DNA from: Paracoccus sigandri
Lineage (GTDB): Bacteria; Pseudomonadota; Alphaproteobacteria; Rhodobacterales; Rhodobacteraceae
Assembly (NCBI RefSeq): GCF_003709565.1
Contig: NZ_QNRC01000006.1
Coordinates: 174,481 to 238,480 of the forward strand
Direction of reading: 5' to 3'
Length of the DNA: 64,000 bases
Shown: piece by piece, positions 1 to 7,617 of the stretch
How the letters are laid out: every line of letters begins with the position of its first letter
How positions within the stretch are numbered: the stretch's first letter is position 1
The notes under the pieces: generated by a model
Told to the model about the DNA's origin: nothing
The model's input: the letters and a program-made list of their open reading frames with translations, nothing else
Databases searched by the model: none
Position numbers and translations under genes: made by a program

Positions 1-205
1 TTCTAGGCTTTCCGCCCTTCGGCCCCATGGCCCGCGCGGCCTCGGCCGCGGCCAGCAGTTCCTCGGCGATCTCGGTCGCTTCGTCGGGGTCGAAATCCAG
101 CGGCAGGTCGATGCCCTCGCCCTCGACATAGATCCGCACCATGCCGCGATCGGTCGGACCGACCTGCAGATTGGCGGCGACCTGGCTTTCGCTGTTGATG
201 CTCAC
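1..205 (-). CDS. small conserved protein, DUF6324-like (3' end cut off by window edge)
   Basis: The reading frame starts at a GTG at 203-205 (MSINSESQVAANLQVG...) and is still open at base 1, so the C-terminus lies outside the window after at least 68 residues. An AG-rich ribosome-binding site (AGAGGGGAAGG) sits just upstream on the minus strand. The protein is small, acidic and rich in Ala and Glu, with no signal peptide or membrane segment. From memory it matches a short family found in Rhodobacteraceae (DUF6324) of unknown function. It is transcribed away from the neighbouring tRNA-His gene. Family assignment is by recognition only. Confidence 0.6.
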   Translation of the reverse strand, partial: MSINSESQVAANLQVGPTDRGMVRIYVEGEGIDLPLDFDPDEATEIAEELLAAAEAARAMGPKGGKPR

Positions 206-307
206 GGCCCTTCCCCTCTTGTTGAAGGGTTTTCTGTAACCCTTCGGGAAAATCCCGGCAAGACAGGCTTGCAACCTGACCGAAGCGGGTTTACACACCG
301 CATCCGT

Positions 308-384
308 GCCGCCTTAGCTCAGTTGGTTAGAGCGCTGGATTGTGGATCCAGAGGTCCCCCGTTCAAGCCGGGGAGGCGGTACCA
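308..384 (+). tRNA. tRNA-His (anticodon GUG)
   Basis: A full cloverleaf can be drawn: acceptor stem GCCGCCT / AGGCGGT, anticodon stem CTGGA/TCCAG around loop TTGTGGA (anticodon GTG at 342-344), T-arm CCCCG-TTCAAGC-CGGGG, and an encoded CCA at 382-384. The base before G1 is T, so there is no encoded G-1. Position 73 is A and the first pair is G1:U72. This G-1-less, A73 form of tRNA-His is known from Alphaproteobacteria, where the histidyl-tRNA synthetase has adapted to it. Open frames crossing this locus are translations of the tRNA and are not genes. Confidence 0.97.
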
Positions 385-571
385 TCCCAATCAACGGGTT
401 GGACGGTAAGCCCCGCGGCTTGAAGCTTGCGGCTGCCGTGACGCCGCCGGGCCGTCCCTGGGACAGCGCGCTCCTTCGGCGATGGCCGCGCTGCGCAGCT
501 GGCGGCGTCATTTTCCTTTTCAAATCAGCTTTCTCGGCTATCCTCGGCATGGAATCAACCGGAGAGTGCCG

Positions 572-2038
572 ATGTGCCGTGCCTGCTTCGAGACTGACGC
601 CGAACCCGCCCGCCTTCATTTCTGCCATTGCGGCACGCCCGAGACCCAGGCGGCGATGCGGCGGATCGAGGCCGACATCTCGCGTCGCCAGCTTGTCGGC
701 GGCATGTCCGCCGTGGTCGGGATGTTCGCGGCCTTCGGCCTGGCGCCGCGGCAGGTCCGGGCGCAGGCGCAGGCGCCGGCCCGGCCGCTGCTGCTGACCA
801 ATCTGCGGCTGTTCGACGGCATGGCGCTGTCGATCCGCGAAGGCGTCGAGATCCTGGTCGAGGGCGGCGCCATCGCCGCCCTGCCGGCCGCCGGGCAGGG
901 ACCCGAGGATGCCGAGCGGATCGATTGCGGCGGGCGCACGGTCATTCCCGGCCTCATCGATACCCATTGGCACGCCACCCTGGCCTCGGTCAGCCAGATC
1001 GCGGCGATGACCCAGGATATCGGCTTCGTGCATCTGATGGCGGGCCGCGAGGCGCAGGCGACGCTGATGCGCGGCTTCACCACGGTGCGCGACGTCGGCG
1101 GCCCGGCCTTCGGGCTGCAGGCGGCCATCGACCGGGGCGTGGTCGAGGGGCCGCGCATCTTCCCCTCGGGGGCGATGATCTCGCAGACCTCGGGCCACGG
1201 CGATTTCCGCTTCTCGAACGCGCTGCCGATGATGCCCTCGGACCCGGCCGATTACGCGATGCGGCAGGGCATGACGGCCATCGCCGACGGCGTGCCCGAG
1301 GCGCTGCGCCGCACGCGCGAGCAGCTGATGAAGGGCGCGAGCCAGATCAAGATCACCGCGGGCGGCGGCGTGGCCTCGCAATACGACCCGCTCGATTCCA
1401 CCCAGTTCACCGAGGCCGAGATGCGCGCCGTCGTCGAGGCGGCCGAGGACTGGGGCACCTATGTCTGCGCCCATGTCTATACCTCGAAGGGCATCCAGCG
1501 CTGCATCCGCGCCGGGGTGCGGTCGATCGAGCATGGCCAGCTGGCCGACGAGGAAACCGTGCGCATGATGGCCGATCACGGCACATGGTGGTCGATCCAG
1601 CCCTTCCTGGCCGACGAGGACGCCAACCAATATGCCGATCCCAAGGCGCAGGCCGGCCAGCGCATGGTGGCCGAGGGCACGGTGCGCGCCTTCGAGCTGG
1701 CCCAGGCCCATGGCGTCGACTGGGCCTTCGGCACCGACATCCTCTATGGCGGCGGGGAAAGCCAGGGGCGGCAGCTGGCCAAGCTGGCCCGCTTCATGTC
1801 GCCGCTGGAGGCGCTCTATCGCGCGACCGGGGCGGCGGGCGAATTGCTGGCGCTGTCGGGGCCGCGCGCGCCCTATGACGGCCGGCTGGGGGTGATCGCC
1901 GAGGGCGCGCTGGCCGACCTGCTGGTCGTCGAGGGCGATCCCGAGGCCGACCTGTCATGGCTGGCCGATACCGGCAATCTGCGGCTGATCGTGAAGAACG
2001 GCCGGATCCACAAGGACAGCCTGCGGGGGGGCGAGTGA
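572..2038 (+). CDS. exported metal-dependent amidohydrolase with Cys-rich N-terminus and Tat-like signal
   Basis: 488 residues. The ATG at 572 follows GGAGAG with good spacing. Residues 1-20 hold a cysteine cluster (CRAC ... CHC). Residues 37-70 look like a Tat signal: SRRQLVGG, a hydrophobic stretch, then VRAQA. The mature part is an amidohydrolase-superfamily TIM barrel: HWH metal motif in LIDTHWHATLA, a lysine in QIKITAGGG that could be carbamylated, histidines in CAHVYTSKG and SIEHGQL, and the terminal Asp in FGTDI. Such proteins hydrolyse amide or ester bonds of small substrates or peptides; the substrate is unknown. Starting at the internal ATG at 656 would give a normal Tat leader without the cysteines, but its ribosome-binding site is weaker. 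The stop overlaps the next gene's ATG. Confidence 0.85.
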   Translation: MCRACFETDAEPARLHFCHCGTPETQAAMRRIEADISRRQLVGGMSAVVGMFAAFGLAPRQVRAQAQAPARPLLLTNLRLFDGMALSIREGVEILVEGGAIAALPAAGQGPEDAERIDCGGRTVIPGLIDTHWHATLASVSQIAAMTQDIGFVHLMAGREAQATLMRGFTTVRDVGGPAFGLQAAIDRGVVEGPRIFPSGAMISQTSGHGDFRFSNALPMMPSDPADYAMRQGMTAIADGVPEALRRTREQLMKGASQIKITAGGGVASQYDPLDSTQFTEAEMRAVVEAAEDWGTYVCAHVYTSKGIQRCIRAGVRSIEHGQLADEETVRMMADHGTWWSIQPFLADEDANQYADPKAQAGQRMVAEGTVRAFELAQAHGVDWAFGTDILYGGGESQGRQLAKLARFMSPLEALYRATGAAGELLALSGPRAPYDGRLGVIAEGALADLLVVEGDPEADLSWLADTGNLRLIVKNGRIHKDSLRGGE

Positions 2039-2775
2039 TGGCCATGGCAAGGATCGCCGCGCTTGGCGCATTGGTCATTTCGGCGGTGGCCCTGCCCGCC
2101 GCGGCGCAGGAGGGCGGCTGGACCGGCCAGGTCACGCCCTATGTCTGGGGCGCGGGGATCGGCGGCGACGTCACGCCCTTCACCGGCGCGCCGACCCTGA
2201 CGCTGGACAAGTCCTTTTCCGAGGTGATGGAGGATCTGGACGGCGCCTTCTTCCTGTCGGGCTATGCCCGCCGGGACCGGCTGGTGCTGATGGGCGATCT
2301 GAGCGTCTCGTCCAGCTCGCGCGAGGGGCTGGTGCCGCCGGGCGTGCCCGCGCGGGGCAAGATCCGGCAAAGCTCGCTGACCCTGGCGGCGGGCTATCGC
2401 GCGCTGGACACGCCCGACATGCATCTTGACGTGCTGGGCGGCGCGCGGCTGTGGCAGATCGACGGGCTGGTCGACGTGATGGGCGGCGCGGTCCATCGCA
2501 GCGGGGACAAGGACTTCATCGACCCGATCGTCGCGCTACGGGCGAATTTCACCCTGTCGCCGCGCTGGAGCGCCTTGTTCTATGCCGATTTCGGCGGCTT
2601 CGGCGTCGGCTCGGAGCGGACCAGCCAGATCGTCGCGACGGCGAATTACCAGCTGACCGACAGGCTCTATGTCTCGGGCGGCTACCGGCAGCTGAGCGTG
2701 GATTATCGCGAGGGCGGAACGCGCATCGACATGACCATGGGCGGCCCGCTGCTGGGCGTCACCCTGCGGTTCTGA
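2038..2775 (+). CDS. predicted outer-membrane beta-barrel protein
   Basis: 245 residues starting at an ATG that overlaps the amidohydrolase stop by one base, so the two are translationally coupled. A Sec signal peptide (MAMARIAALGALVISAVALPAAAQ) is followed by alternating hydrophobic and polar strands rich in Gly, Tyr and Trp, and the protein ends in an aromatic residue (GVTLRF), as outer-membrane barrels do. The early segment TPYVWGAGIGGDV is typical of a family of uncharacterised porin-like proteins in Rhodobacterales. It could form a pore or help display the neighbouring exported hydrolase. No specific function can be read from sequence. Confidence 0.75.
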   Translation: MAMARIAALGALVISAVALPAAAQEGGWTGQVTPYVWGAGIGGDVTPFTGAPTLTLDKSFSEVMEDLDGAFFLSGYARRDRLVLMGDLSVSSSSREGLVPPGVPARGKIRQSSLTLAAGYRALDTPDMHLDVLGGARLWQIDGLVDVMGGAVHRSGDKDFIDPIVALRANFTLSPRWSALFYADFGGFGVGSERTSQIVATANYQLTDRLYVSGGYRQLSVDYREGGTRIDMTMGGPLLGVTLRF

Positions 2776-2810
2776 GCGCGCCCGGACCCGCCCGCGATCG
2801 CGGAACGGCA

Positions 2811-4232
2811 TCATCCGGGGCGGGGACCCTCGAATTCCACGACCTTCGCGGCGATCCTGTCGGCCAGGGCGCGATCATGCGTGACCATCAGCACCGCCAT
2901 CCCGGTTTCCACGACGATGTCCTTGAGCAGGTCGATCACCTCTTTCTGGCTGACCGGGTCCAGCCGCGAGGTGGCCTCGTCGGCGAACAGGAAGACCGGC
3001 TCCAGCAGCAGCGCGCGCAGCAGGGCGAAACGCTGCAACTCCCCGCCGGAAATCTGGGCGGGATGGCGGTCGAGCAGCCTGTCATGCAGGCGCAGGCGGT
3101 CCAGAAGCGCCTGCACCGCCGCCCAGGACCTGCCATGCAGCCGGGCAAGATCGGCCAGGCCCTGTCGGATCCGCTGCCTTGGCGCAAAGGCGGCGGGCGG
3201 GTCCTGCCAGAGCTTCTGGAACCGCTGGCGCGCGATGCCGGGCTGGCGCTGGACCGCGCCGCTGTCGGGCGGAACCAGCCCCAGCAGGACATTGCCGAGC
3301 GTGGTCTTGCCGCAGCCGCTGGGACCGGTGATGCCCAGGACCTGGCCTGCCGGCAGTTCGATGTCGATGCCGTGAAACAGCCGCCGGTCGCCGAAGGACT
3401 TCGCCAGCCCGCGCCCGCGCAGCACCACCCCGTCGCGGGCCGGGGGGCGCCATTGCGGCCAGCCCGCCGGATCGGCGGCCAGCAGCGCCCGGCTGTAGGG
3501 ATCGCCCGGCGCGGACAGGACCCGCTCGGCCGGGCCGTAATCGACCATGCGGCCATCCAGCATGATGCCGATCATGCCGCCAAGCGCGCGTGCGACCGAG
3601 ACGTCATGGGTGATGGTCAGAAGCAGCCGGCCCGCATCGCGCTCGGCCTTCAGCCCGGCGATCACGCCCGTGCACAGCTGCGCATCCAGGCCCTTCGTCG
3701 GCTCGTCGGCGATCAGCAAGCTGCCCTTGGCGGCATGGGTGATGGCGATGGCCGCGCGCTGGCACATGCCGCCCGACATCTGGAAGGGATAGCTGGCGGC
3801 GGCGCGGGCTAGGCCGACCTCGGCCAGGTCCGCCCGTGCCCGCTGGCGGCTTTTCCGCCAGTCGCGGCCATGGACATAGTGATGGACCTCGGCCACCTGG
3901 GGCGCGATGCGCATGGTCGGGTCCAGCGCCAGCCAGGGTTCCTGCGGCAGCAGCGCGATCTGCCGCCCCCAGCGCCTGCGCCGCCGCTCGGCCGGCTCGG
4001 CCAGAAGATCGGCGCCGTCGAACAGGATCGACCCGGTCGCGGCCAGCCCCGAGGGCAGGCTGCCCATGATGGCATGGGCGACCAGCGACTTGCCCGAGCC
4101 GCTTTCGCCCAGCAGCGTCAGCGGCCGGCCGGGCGCCAGCGTGAAGGAAATCTCGGGGACGACGGCCGTGGGGCCCGAATGGATGGCCAGCCGCTGGACG
4201 GCCAGTTCCCCGACCTGGACGGTTGCGTTCAT
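2811..4232 (-). CDS. ABC transporter, fused double ATP-binding protein (DppD-DppF/NikDE type)
   Basis: 473 residues with two complete nucleotide-binding domains. Domain 1 (about 1-235) has Walker A GESGSGKS, signature MSGGMCQR and Walker B LLIADEPTKGLD. Domain 2 (about 245-473) has GPSGCGKT, ISGGELQR and FLFADEATSRLD. The usual family has two separate subunits (DppD and DppF, or NikD and NikE); here they are one compact polypeptide. The ATG at 4232 overlaps the upstream permease stop by four bases. It powers the importer encoded by the next three genes upstream. A much longer upstream extension in the same frame is antisense-free but lies over the permease gene and was not used. Confidence 0.9.
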   Translation of the reverse strand: MNATVQVGELAVQRLAIHSGPTAVVPEISFTLAPGRPLTLLGESGSGKSLVAHAIMGSLPSGLAATGSILFDGADLLAEPAERRRRRWGRQIALLPQEPWLALDPTMRIAPQVAEVHHYVHGRDWRKSRQRARADLAEVGLARAAASYPFQMSGGMCQRAAIAITHAAKGSLLIADEPTKGLDAQLCTGVIAGLKAERDAGRLLLTITHDVSVARALGGMIGIMLDGRMVDYGPAERVLSAPGDPYSRALLAADPAGWPQWRPPARDGVVLRGRGLAKSFGDRRLFHGIDIELPAGQVLGITGPSGCGKTTLGNVLLGLVPPDSGAVQRQPGIARQRFQKLWQDPPAAFAPRQRIRQGLADLARLHGRSWAAVQALLDRLRLHDRLLDRHPAQISGGELQRFALLRALLLEPVFLFADEATSRLDPVSQKEVIDLLKDIVVETGMAVLMVTHDRALADRIAAKVVEFEGPRPG

Positions 4233-5044
4233 GCCGTGTCCCTCCGTGCCAGAAGCTGCAGCGCCAGAACCATCAGGAAGATCAGGATGGCGGGCAGCAG
4301 CACATGCAGCGGCGCCTCGGAATAATAGGGCAGCAGCTCGATCATCATGTTGCCAAGCTCTGGCGTGGGCGGCTGAAGCCCGACGCTGATCGCGCTGAGG
4401 GTGGAGACCGCGATGATCGCCGCCGCCATGGCGAAGGCCGCAAGCGTGGTGACGGTCGGCGCCAGCGACGGCGCGACATGCTTCCGCAGGATATAGAGCG
4501 GCGGGAAGCCCAGCAGCCGCGCGGCCTCGATATGCGGCTGGCTCAGCAGCACCGCCGCCGAGGCGCGGGTGACGCGGTAGAACTCGACCCACAGCGTCAG
4601 CGCCAGGCCCAGGAACAGCGGCCCGAAATTGCCCGGCGCGAAGGCCAGAAGCAGCAGCACCAGCAGCAGGCCGGGCAGGGCCAGGACGATCATCGACAAA
4701 AAGTCCAGCACGCGCCGGGTCCAGCCGCCCCGCCAGGCCGCCAGCAGCCCCAGCGCCACGCCCGGCACCGCCGCCGCCAGCGCGGACAGGAAGGCCATGC
4801 CGAAGGACAGCCGCGCGCCATGGGCCAGCCGGGCAAGCAGGCTGCGGCCATAGTGATCGGCGCCAAGCAGATATTCGCCGCCCGCCGGGGCGAGGCTGGC
4901 CGAGAAATCCTGCCGCGCGGGATCGGCCTCGATCAGGACCGGCCCCAGCAACGCGAAACCGGCCAGCAGCGCCAGCAGCAGCGCGCCGGCAAGGCGGGTG
5001 CGGGACGGGCGGCGGGGGATCGGTGTCGCGGCGATATGGGTCAT
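4229..5044 (-). CDS. ABC transporter permease (DppC/NikC type)
   Basis: About 271 residues, with an N-terminal helix (LAGALLLALLAGFALLGPVL) followed by the short periplasmic segment and ...YLLGADHYGRSLLARLAHGARLSF, the hallmark of DppC-like subunits. Five further membrane helices follow. The segment around HIEAARLLGFPPLYILRKH is the EAA loop that contacts the ATPase. The ATG at 5044 forms a TGATG overlap with the preceding permease; a GTG one codon earlier is also possible. It pairs with the DppB-type permease next to it. Confidence 0.9.
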   Translation of the reverse strand: MTHIAATPIPRRPSRTRLAGALLLALLAGFALLGPVLIEADPARQDFSASLAPAGGEYLLGADHYGRSLLARLAHGARLSFGMAFLSALAAAVPGVALGLLAAWRGGWTRRVLDFLSMIVLALPGLLLVLLLLAFAPGNFGPLFLGLALTLWVEFYRVTRASAAVLLSQPHIEAARLLGFPPLYILRKHVAPSLAPTVTTLAAFAMAAAIIAVSTLSAISVGLQPPTPELGNMMIELLPYYSEAPLHVLLPAILIFLMVLALQLLARRDTA

Positions 5045-5979
5045 CACGCGCTCCTCGGCCTGGGGTCGAGCCAGGCGGTGATCGCGTCGACCATGGCGGT
5101 GATCGCCACGAACATCAGCCCCATCACCAGGGCGGTTCCCTGCACCATCGGCACGTCGCGCTCCACGATGGCATGGACCAGGGCATGGCCGATGCCGGGG
5201 AAGGCGAAGATCGATTCGACCACCACCACCCCCTCGACCAGATAGATCGCCTGCACGCCCAGATAGGCGATGACCGGAGTGGCCGCATTGCGCAGCCCGT
5301 GGCGGCGGATCAGCGCGGCTTCGGGCAGGCCCTTGTGGCGGGCGAAGAGGTAATGCGGCGCATGGGTGACGGTCGCGACCGCGTTGCGGGTCACGCGGCT
5401 GGAAACGGCGGCCAGCCCGAGGCCGAGCGTCAGCGCCGGCAAGACCATCTGCCTGGCCGTTCCATAGCCCGCCGCCGGCAGAAGCCGCAGCCCGACCGCG
5501 AAGACCAGCATCAGCCCCAGCGCCAGCAGGAAGGGCGGCACCGCCCGCAGGCCGATCGACAGCGCCAGCCCGGCGCGGTCGGCCATTCCTCCGGGCCGCA
5601 TTCCGGCCAGCACGCCGGCCAGGGGCCCGATCAACAGCGACACCGCCACCGCCCAGAACGCCAGCCAGGCCGAGGCGCCAAGCTGGACCTTCAGCTCCTC
5701 CAGGACCGGGGCGCCGGTGACCAGCGAATGGCCCAGGTCGAACCGCGCCAGATCGCCCAGCCAGTCGAGGAACTGGACCGCAAGCGGCCGGTCCAGCCCC
5801 AGTTCCAGCCGCACCCGTTCCGCCGCCTGGGCGATCTGCGCATCCGGCCCATAGCGGCCCGCCGCGATCCGCATCGCCGGGTCGCCCGGCAGCATCCGCA
5901 TCAGCGCGAAGCAGGCCGCGCCGACCACCAGCGTGACGATCCCGGCCTGCGCCAGCCGCAGAAGAAGAAAGCGCCGCAT
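5044..5979 (-). CDS. ABC transporter permease (DppB/NikB type)
   Basis: 311 residues. The N-terminus MRRFLLLRLAQAGIVTLVVG and the motif MRMLPGDPAMRIA are typical of DppB/OppB/NikB permeases. About six membrane helices are visible, with the EAA-type loop (KGLPEAALIRRHGLRNAATP) near residue 230. It lies seven bases downstream of the binding-protein gene and overlaps the second permease, so the four genes form one transcription unit in the order binding protein, B, C, fused ATPase. Confidence 0.9.
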   Translation of the reverse strand: MRRFLLLRLAQAGIVTLVVGAACFALMRMLPGDPAMRIAAGRYGPDAQIAQAAERVRLELGLDRPLAVQFLDWLGDLARFDLGHSLVTGAPVLEELKVQLGASAWLAFWAVAVSLLIGPLAGVLAGMRPGGMADRAGLALSIGLRAVPPFLLALGLMLVFAVGLRLLPAAGYGTARQMVLPALTLGLGLAAVSSRVTRNAVATVTHAPHYLFARHKGLPEAALIRRHGLRNAATPVIAYLGVQAIYLVEGVVVVESIFAFPGIGHALVHAIVERDVPMVQGTALVMGLMFVAITAMVDAITAWLDPRPRSA

Positions 5980-5986
5980 CGCCGGA

Positions 5987-7504
5987 TCACTCGGCCCAAC
6001 GGATGGCGGCGAGGCCGTAATTCACCTCCAGCGGATCGACCTGGACATTGGTGATCCGCTTGCCCGAGACGATGGCCAGCTCGGACCAGGTGACGGGGAT
6101 GCCGGGCAGTTCCTCCTGCAGGATCTCGACCGCCCGGCGCTGCAGCGGCGCGCGCGCCTCGGGGTCGGCCGTCGCGGCCAGGTCGGCGATGACGGCCTGC
6201 ATCTGGTCGTTGTCCCAGCCGGTCGCGCCCCAGTCGCCGCCGCCGGGGCCGTAATCGGTCAGCAGCGCGCCGATCGGATCGGGGACGATGGAATAGAGCC
6301 GCGAGATCAGCGCCATTTCCAGCGTGCCGTCCTGATGGCGGGCGGGGATCTCGGAGCTGTTGCCGACCGCGACGTTCATCTCGATCCCGACCTCGCGCAG
6401 CTGCGCCTGCAGCGCGGTCGCGATGGGCGGCAGCTCGGGCCAGTTCGAATAGGTCAGCAGGGTGACGCTGAAGCGCCGGCCGTCCTGCTGAAGGATCCCG
6501 TCGCTGCCCGGCGTCCAGCCCGCCTGCGCCAGCAGTTCCGCCGCGCGCCCGGCATCGTGTTCCAGCGGCGGCAGATCGGCCTGGTGCCAGCCGGGCATGG
6601 CGGGCGGGAACAGCTGGGTCGCCGCAAGATCCGGGTTGCGCGGGATGACATTGGATATCCCCAGGCGGTCGATGGCATGGCTGATCGCCTGGCGTTCCGC
6701 GATATCGTCGAAGAAGGGCGAGGCGGCGTTCAGCTTGACGATGCGGCTGCGCGGGATGGTGGCGATCTGGATGTCCAGGTCGGGATTGCGCCGCAGCCGG
6801 TCGACCGAGACCGGCAGCACCGAGAACACCAGGTCAGCCTCGCCGCTTTCTGCCATGATGGCGCGGGTCTCGTCGCGGCCGGCGGCGGTATAGCTGACCT
6901 CGGCGATGCCCGGACTGCCGCCCCACCATTGCCCCGATTCCACCAGCTCCATCTTCAGCGGCGGGGTCAGCCGGTCGATGCGATAGGGCCCCGAGCCCAG
7001 GATCTGCGTCACCCGCCCCGCATCGTCATAGGACGACGGCGCAAGGATGATCGTGCTGAAATGCACCAGATAGGCGGGCAGGGCGGCGAAGGAGGAGTTC
7101 AGGCGGATGACCACCTCGGGCCCGTCATGGGTGATCTCCGCGATCGGCACCTGCTCCAGCACGCCCACGCCGTCGCGGGCGCGTTCAAGGCTGCGGGCGG
7201 CGATTTCCGCCGTGACCGGGGTGCCGTCGTGGAAGACCGCGTTGCCGCGCAGGGCGAAGCGCCAGGTCAGGCCGTCCGCATCCACCGACCAGCTTTCGGC
7301 CAGGCCGGGCGCCAGTTGGCCCGAGGGTTCGGTCGTCACCAGCGTTTCCGCCACCTGCATTCGGCTGAAGACATATCCCGTCTGGGCCGGGTCGATCCCG
7401 GCGATCTCCCAAGGGCCGACGACGTTCAGCGTCTGGGCAAGCGCGCCGGTGCCGGCGACGCAGCCGGCCAGCAGGGCGGCGGCAAGTCTGGATGCAGCGT
7501 TCAT
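5987..7504 (-). CDS. periplasmic substrate-binding protein, SBP_bac_5 family (peptide/nickel/opine)
   Basis: 505 residues with an N-terminal export signal. It contains both a lipobox-like LAGC (residues about 12-15) and a possible signal peptidase I site after GALA, so it may be a lipoprotein or soluble. The body follows the DppA/NikA pattern: SVDADGLTWRFALRGNAVFHDGTPV early, GSGPYRI in the middle and LLAQAGWTPG in the second lobe. Family members bind peptides, nickel or metallophore complexes and opines. The compact operon with a fused ATPase and the Zur-like site upstream make a metal-complex substrate worth testing; a peptide or opine is equally compatible with the protein alone. Confidence 0.88.
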   Translation of the reverse strand: MNAASRLAAALLAGCVAGTGALAQTLNVVGPWEIAGIDPAQTGYVFSRMQVAETLVTTEPSGQLAPGLAESWSVDADGLTWRFALRGNAVFHDGTPVTAEIAARSLERARDGVGVLEQVPIAEITHDGPEVVIRLNSSFAALPAYLVHFSTIILAPSSYDDAGRVTQILGSGPYRIDRLTPPLKMELVESGQWWGGSPGIAEVSYTAAGRDETRAIMAESGEADLVFSVLPVSVDRLRRNPDLDIQIATIPRSRIVKLNAASPFFDDIAERQAISHAIDRLGISNVIPRNPDLAATQLFPPAMPGWHQADLPPLEHDAGRAAELLAQAGWTPGSDGILQQDGRRFSVTLLTYSNWPELPPIATALQAQLREVGIEMNVAVGNSSEIPARHQDGTLEMALISRLYSIVPDPIGALLTDYGPGGGDWGATGWDNDQMQAVIADLAATADPEARAPLQRRAVEILQEELPGIPVTWSELAIVSGKRITNVQVDPLEVNYGLAAIRWAE

Positions 7505-7541
7505 GAAGGATCTCCGTCGGCAGGCAGGATGCGGGGGCGAG

Positions 7542-7569
7542 TCACCATAATTGGTGATGTTATTACATC
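7542..7569. promoter_or_regulatory. two overlapping inverted repeats upstream of the SBP operon (one Zur-box-like)
   Basis: TCACCA-TAAT-TGGTGA lies at 7542-7557 and GATGT-TATT-ACATC at 7556-7569. Both are perfect inverted repeats in an AT-rich island, 38-65 bases before the start of the binding-protein gene (which reads leftward). The second resembles the core of proteobacterial Zur sites (ATGTNATNACAT) as remembered from regulon compilations. The first may belong to another regulator or be half of a composite site. Regulator identity is inferred. Confidence 0.45.
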
Positions 7570-7617
7570 CCGTTCAAGCGGTGGCAAGCCGTTCCCGCCG
7601 CGGCCCGTGGGCCGGCG

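Noticed and set aside
314..1711. Open frame antisense to the amidohydrolase and crossing tRNA-His
   Set aside because: Its end is the familiar antisense translation of a tRNA, and the rest is opposite a coding gene.
7542..7569. NikR operator for the nickel/opine-type importer
   Set aside because: The NikR pattern GTATGA-N16-TCATAC is absent; the repeats fit a Zur-like core better.
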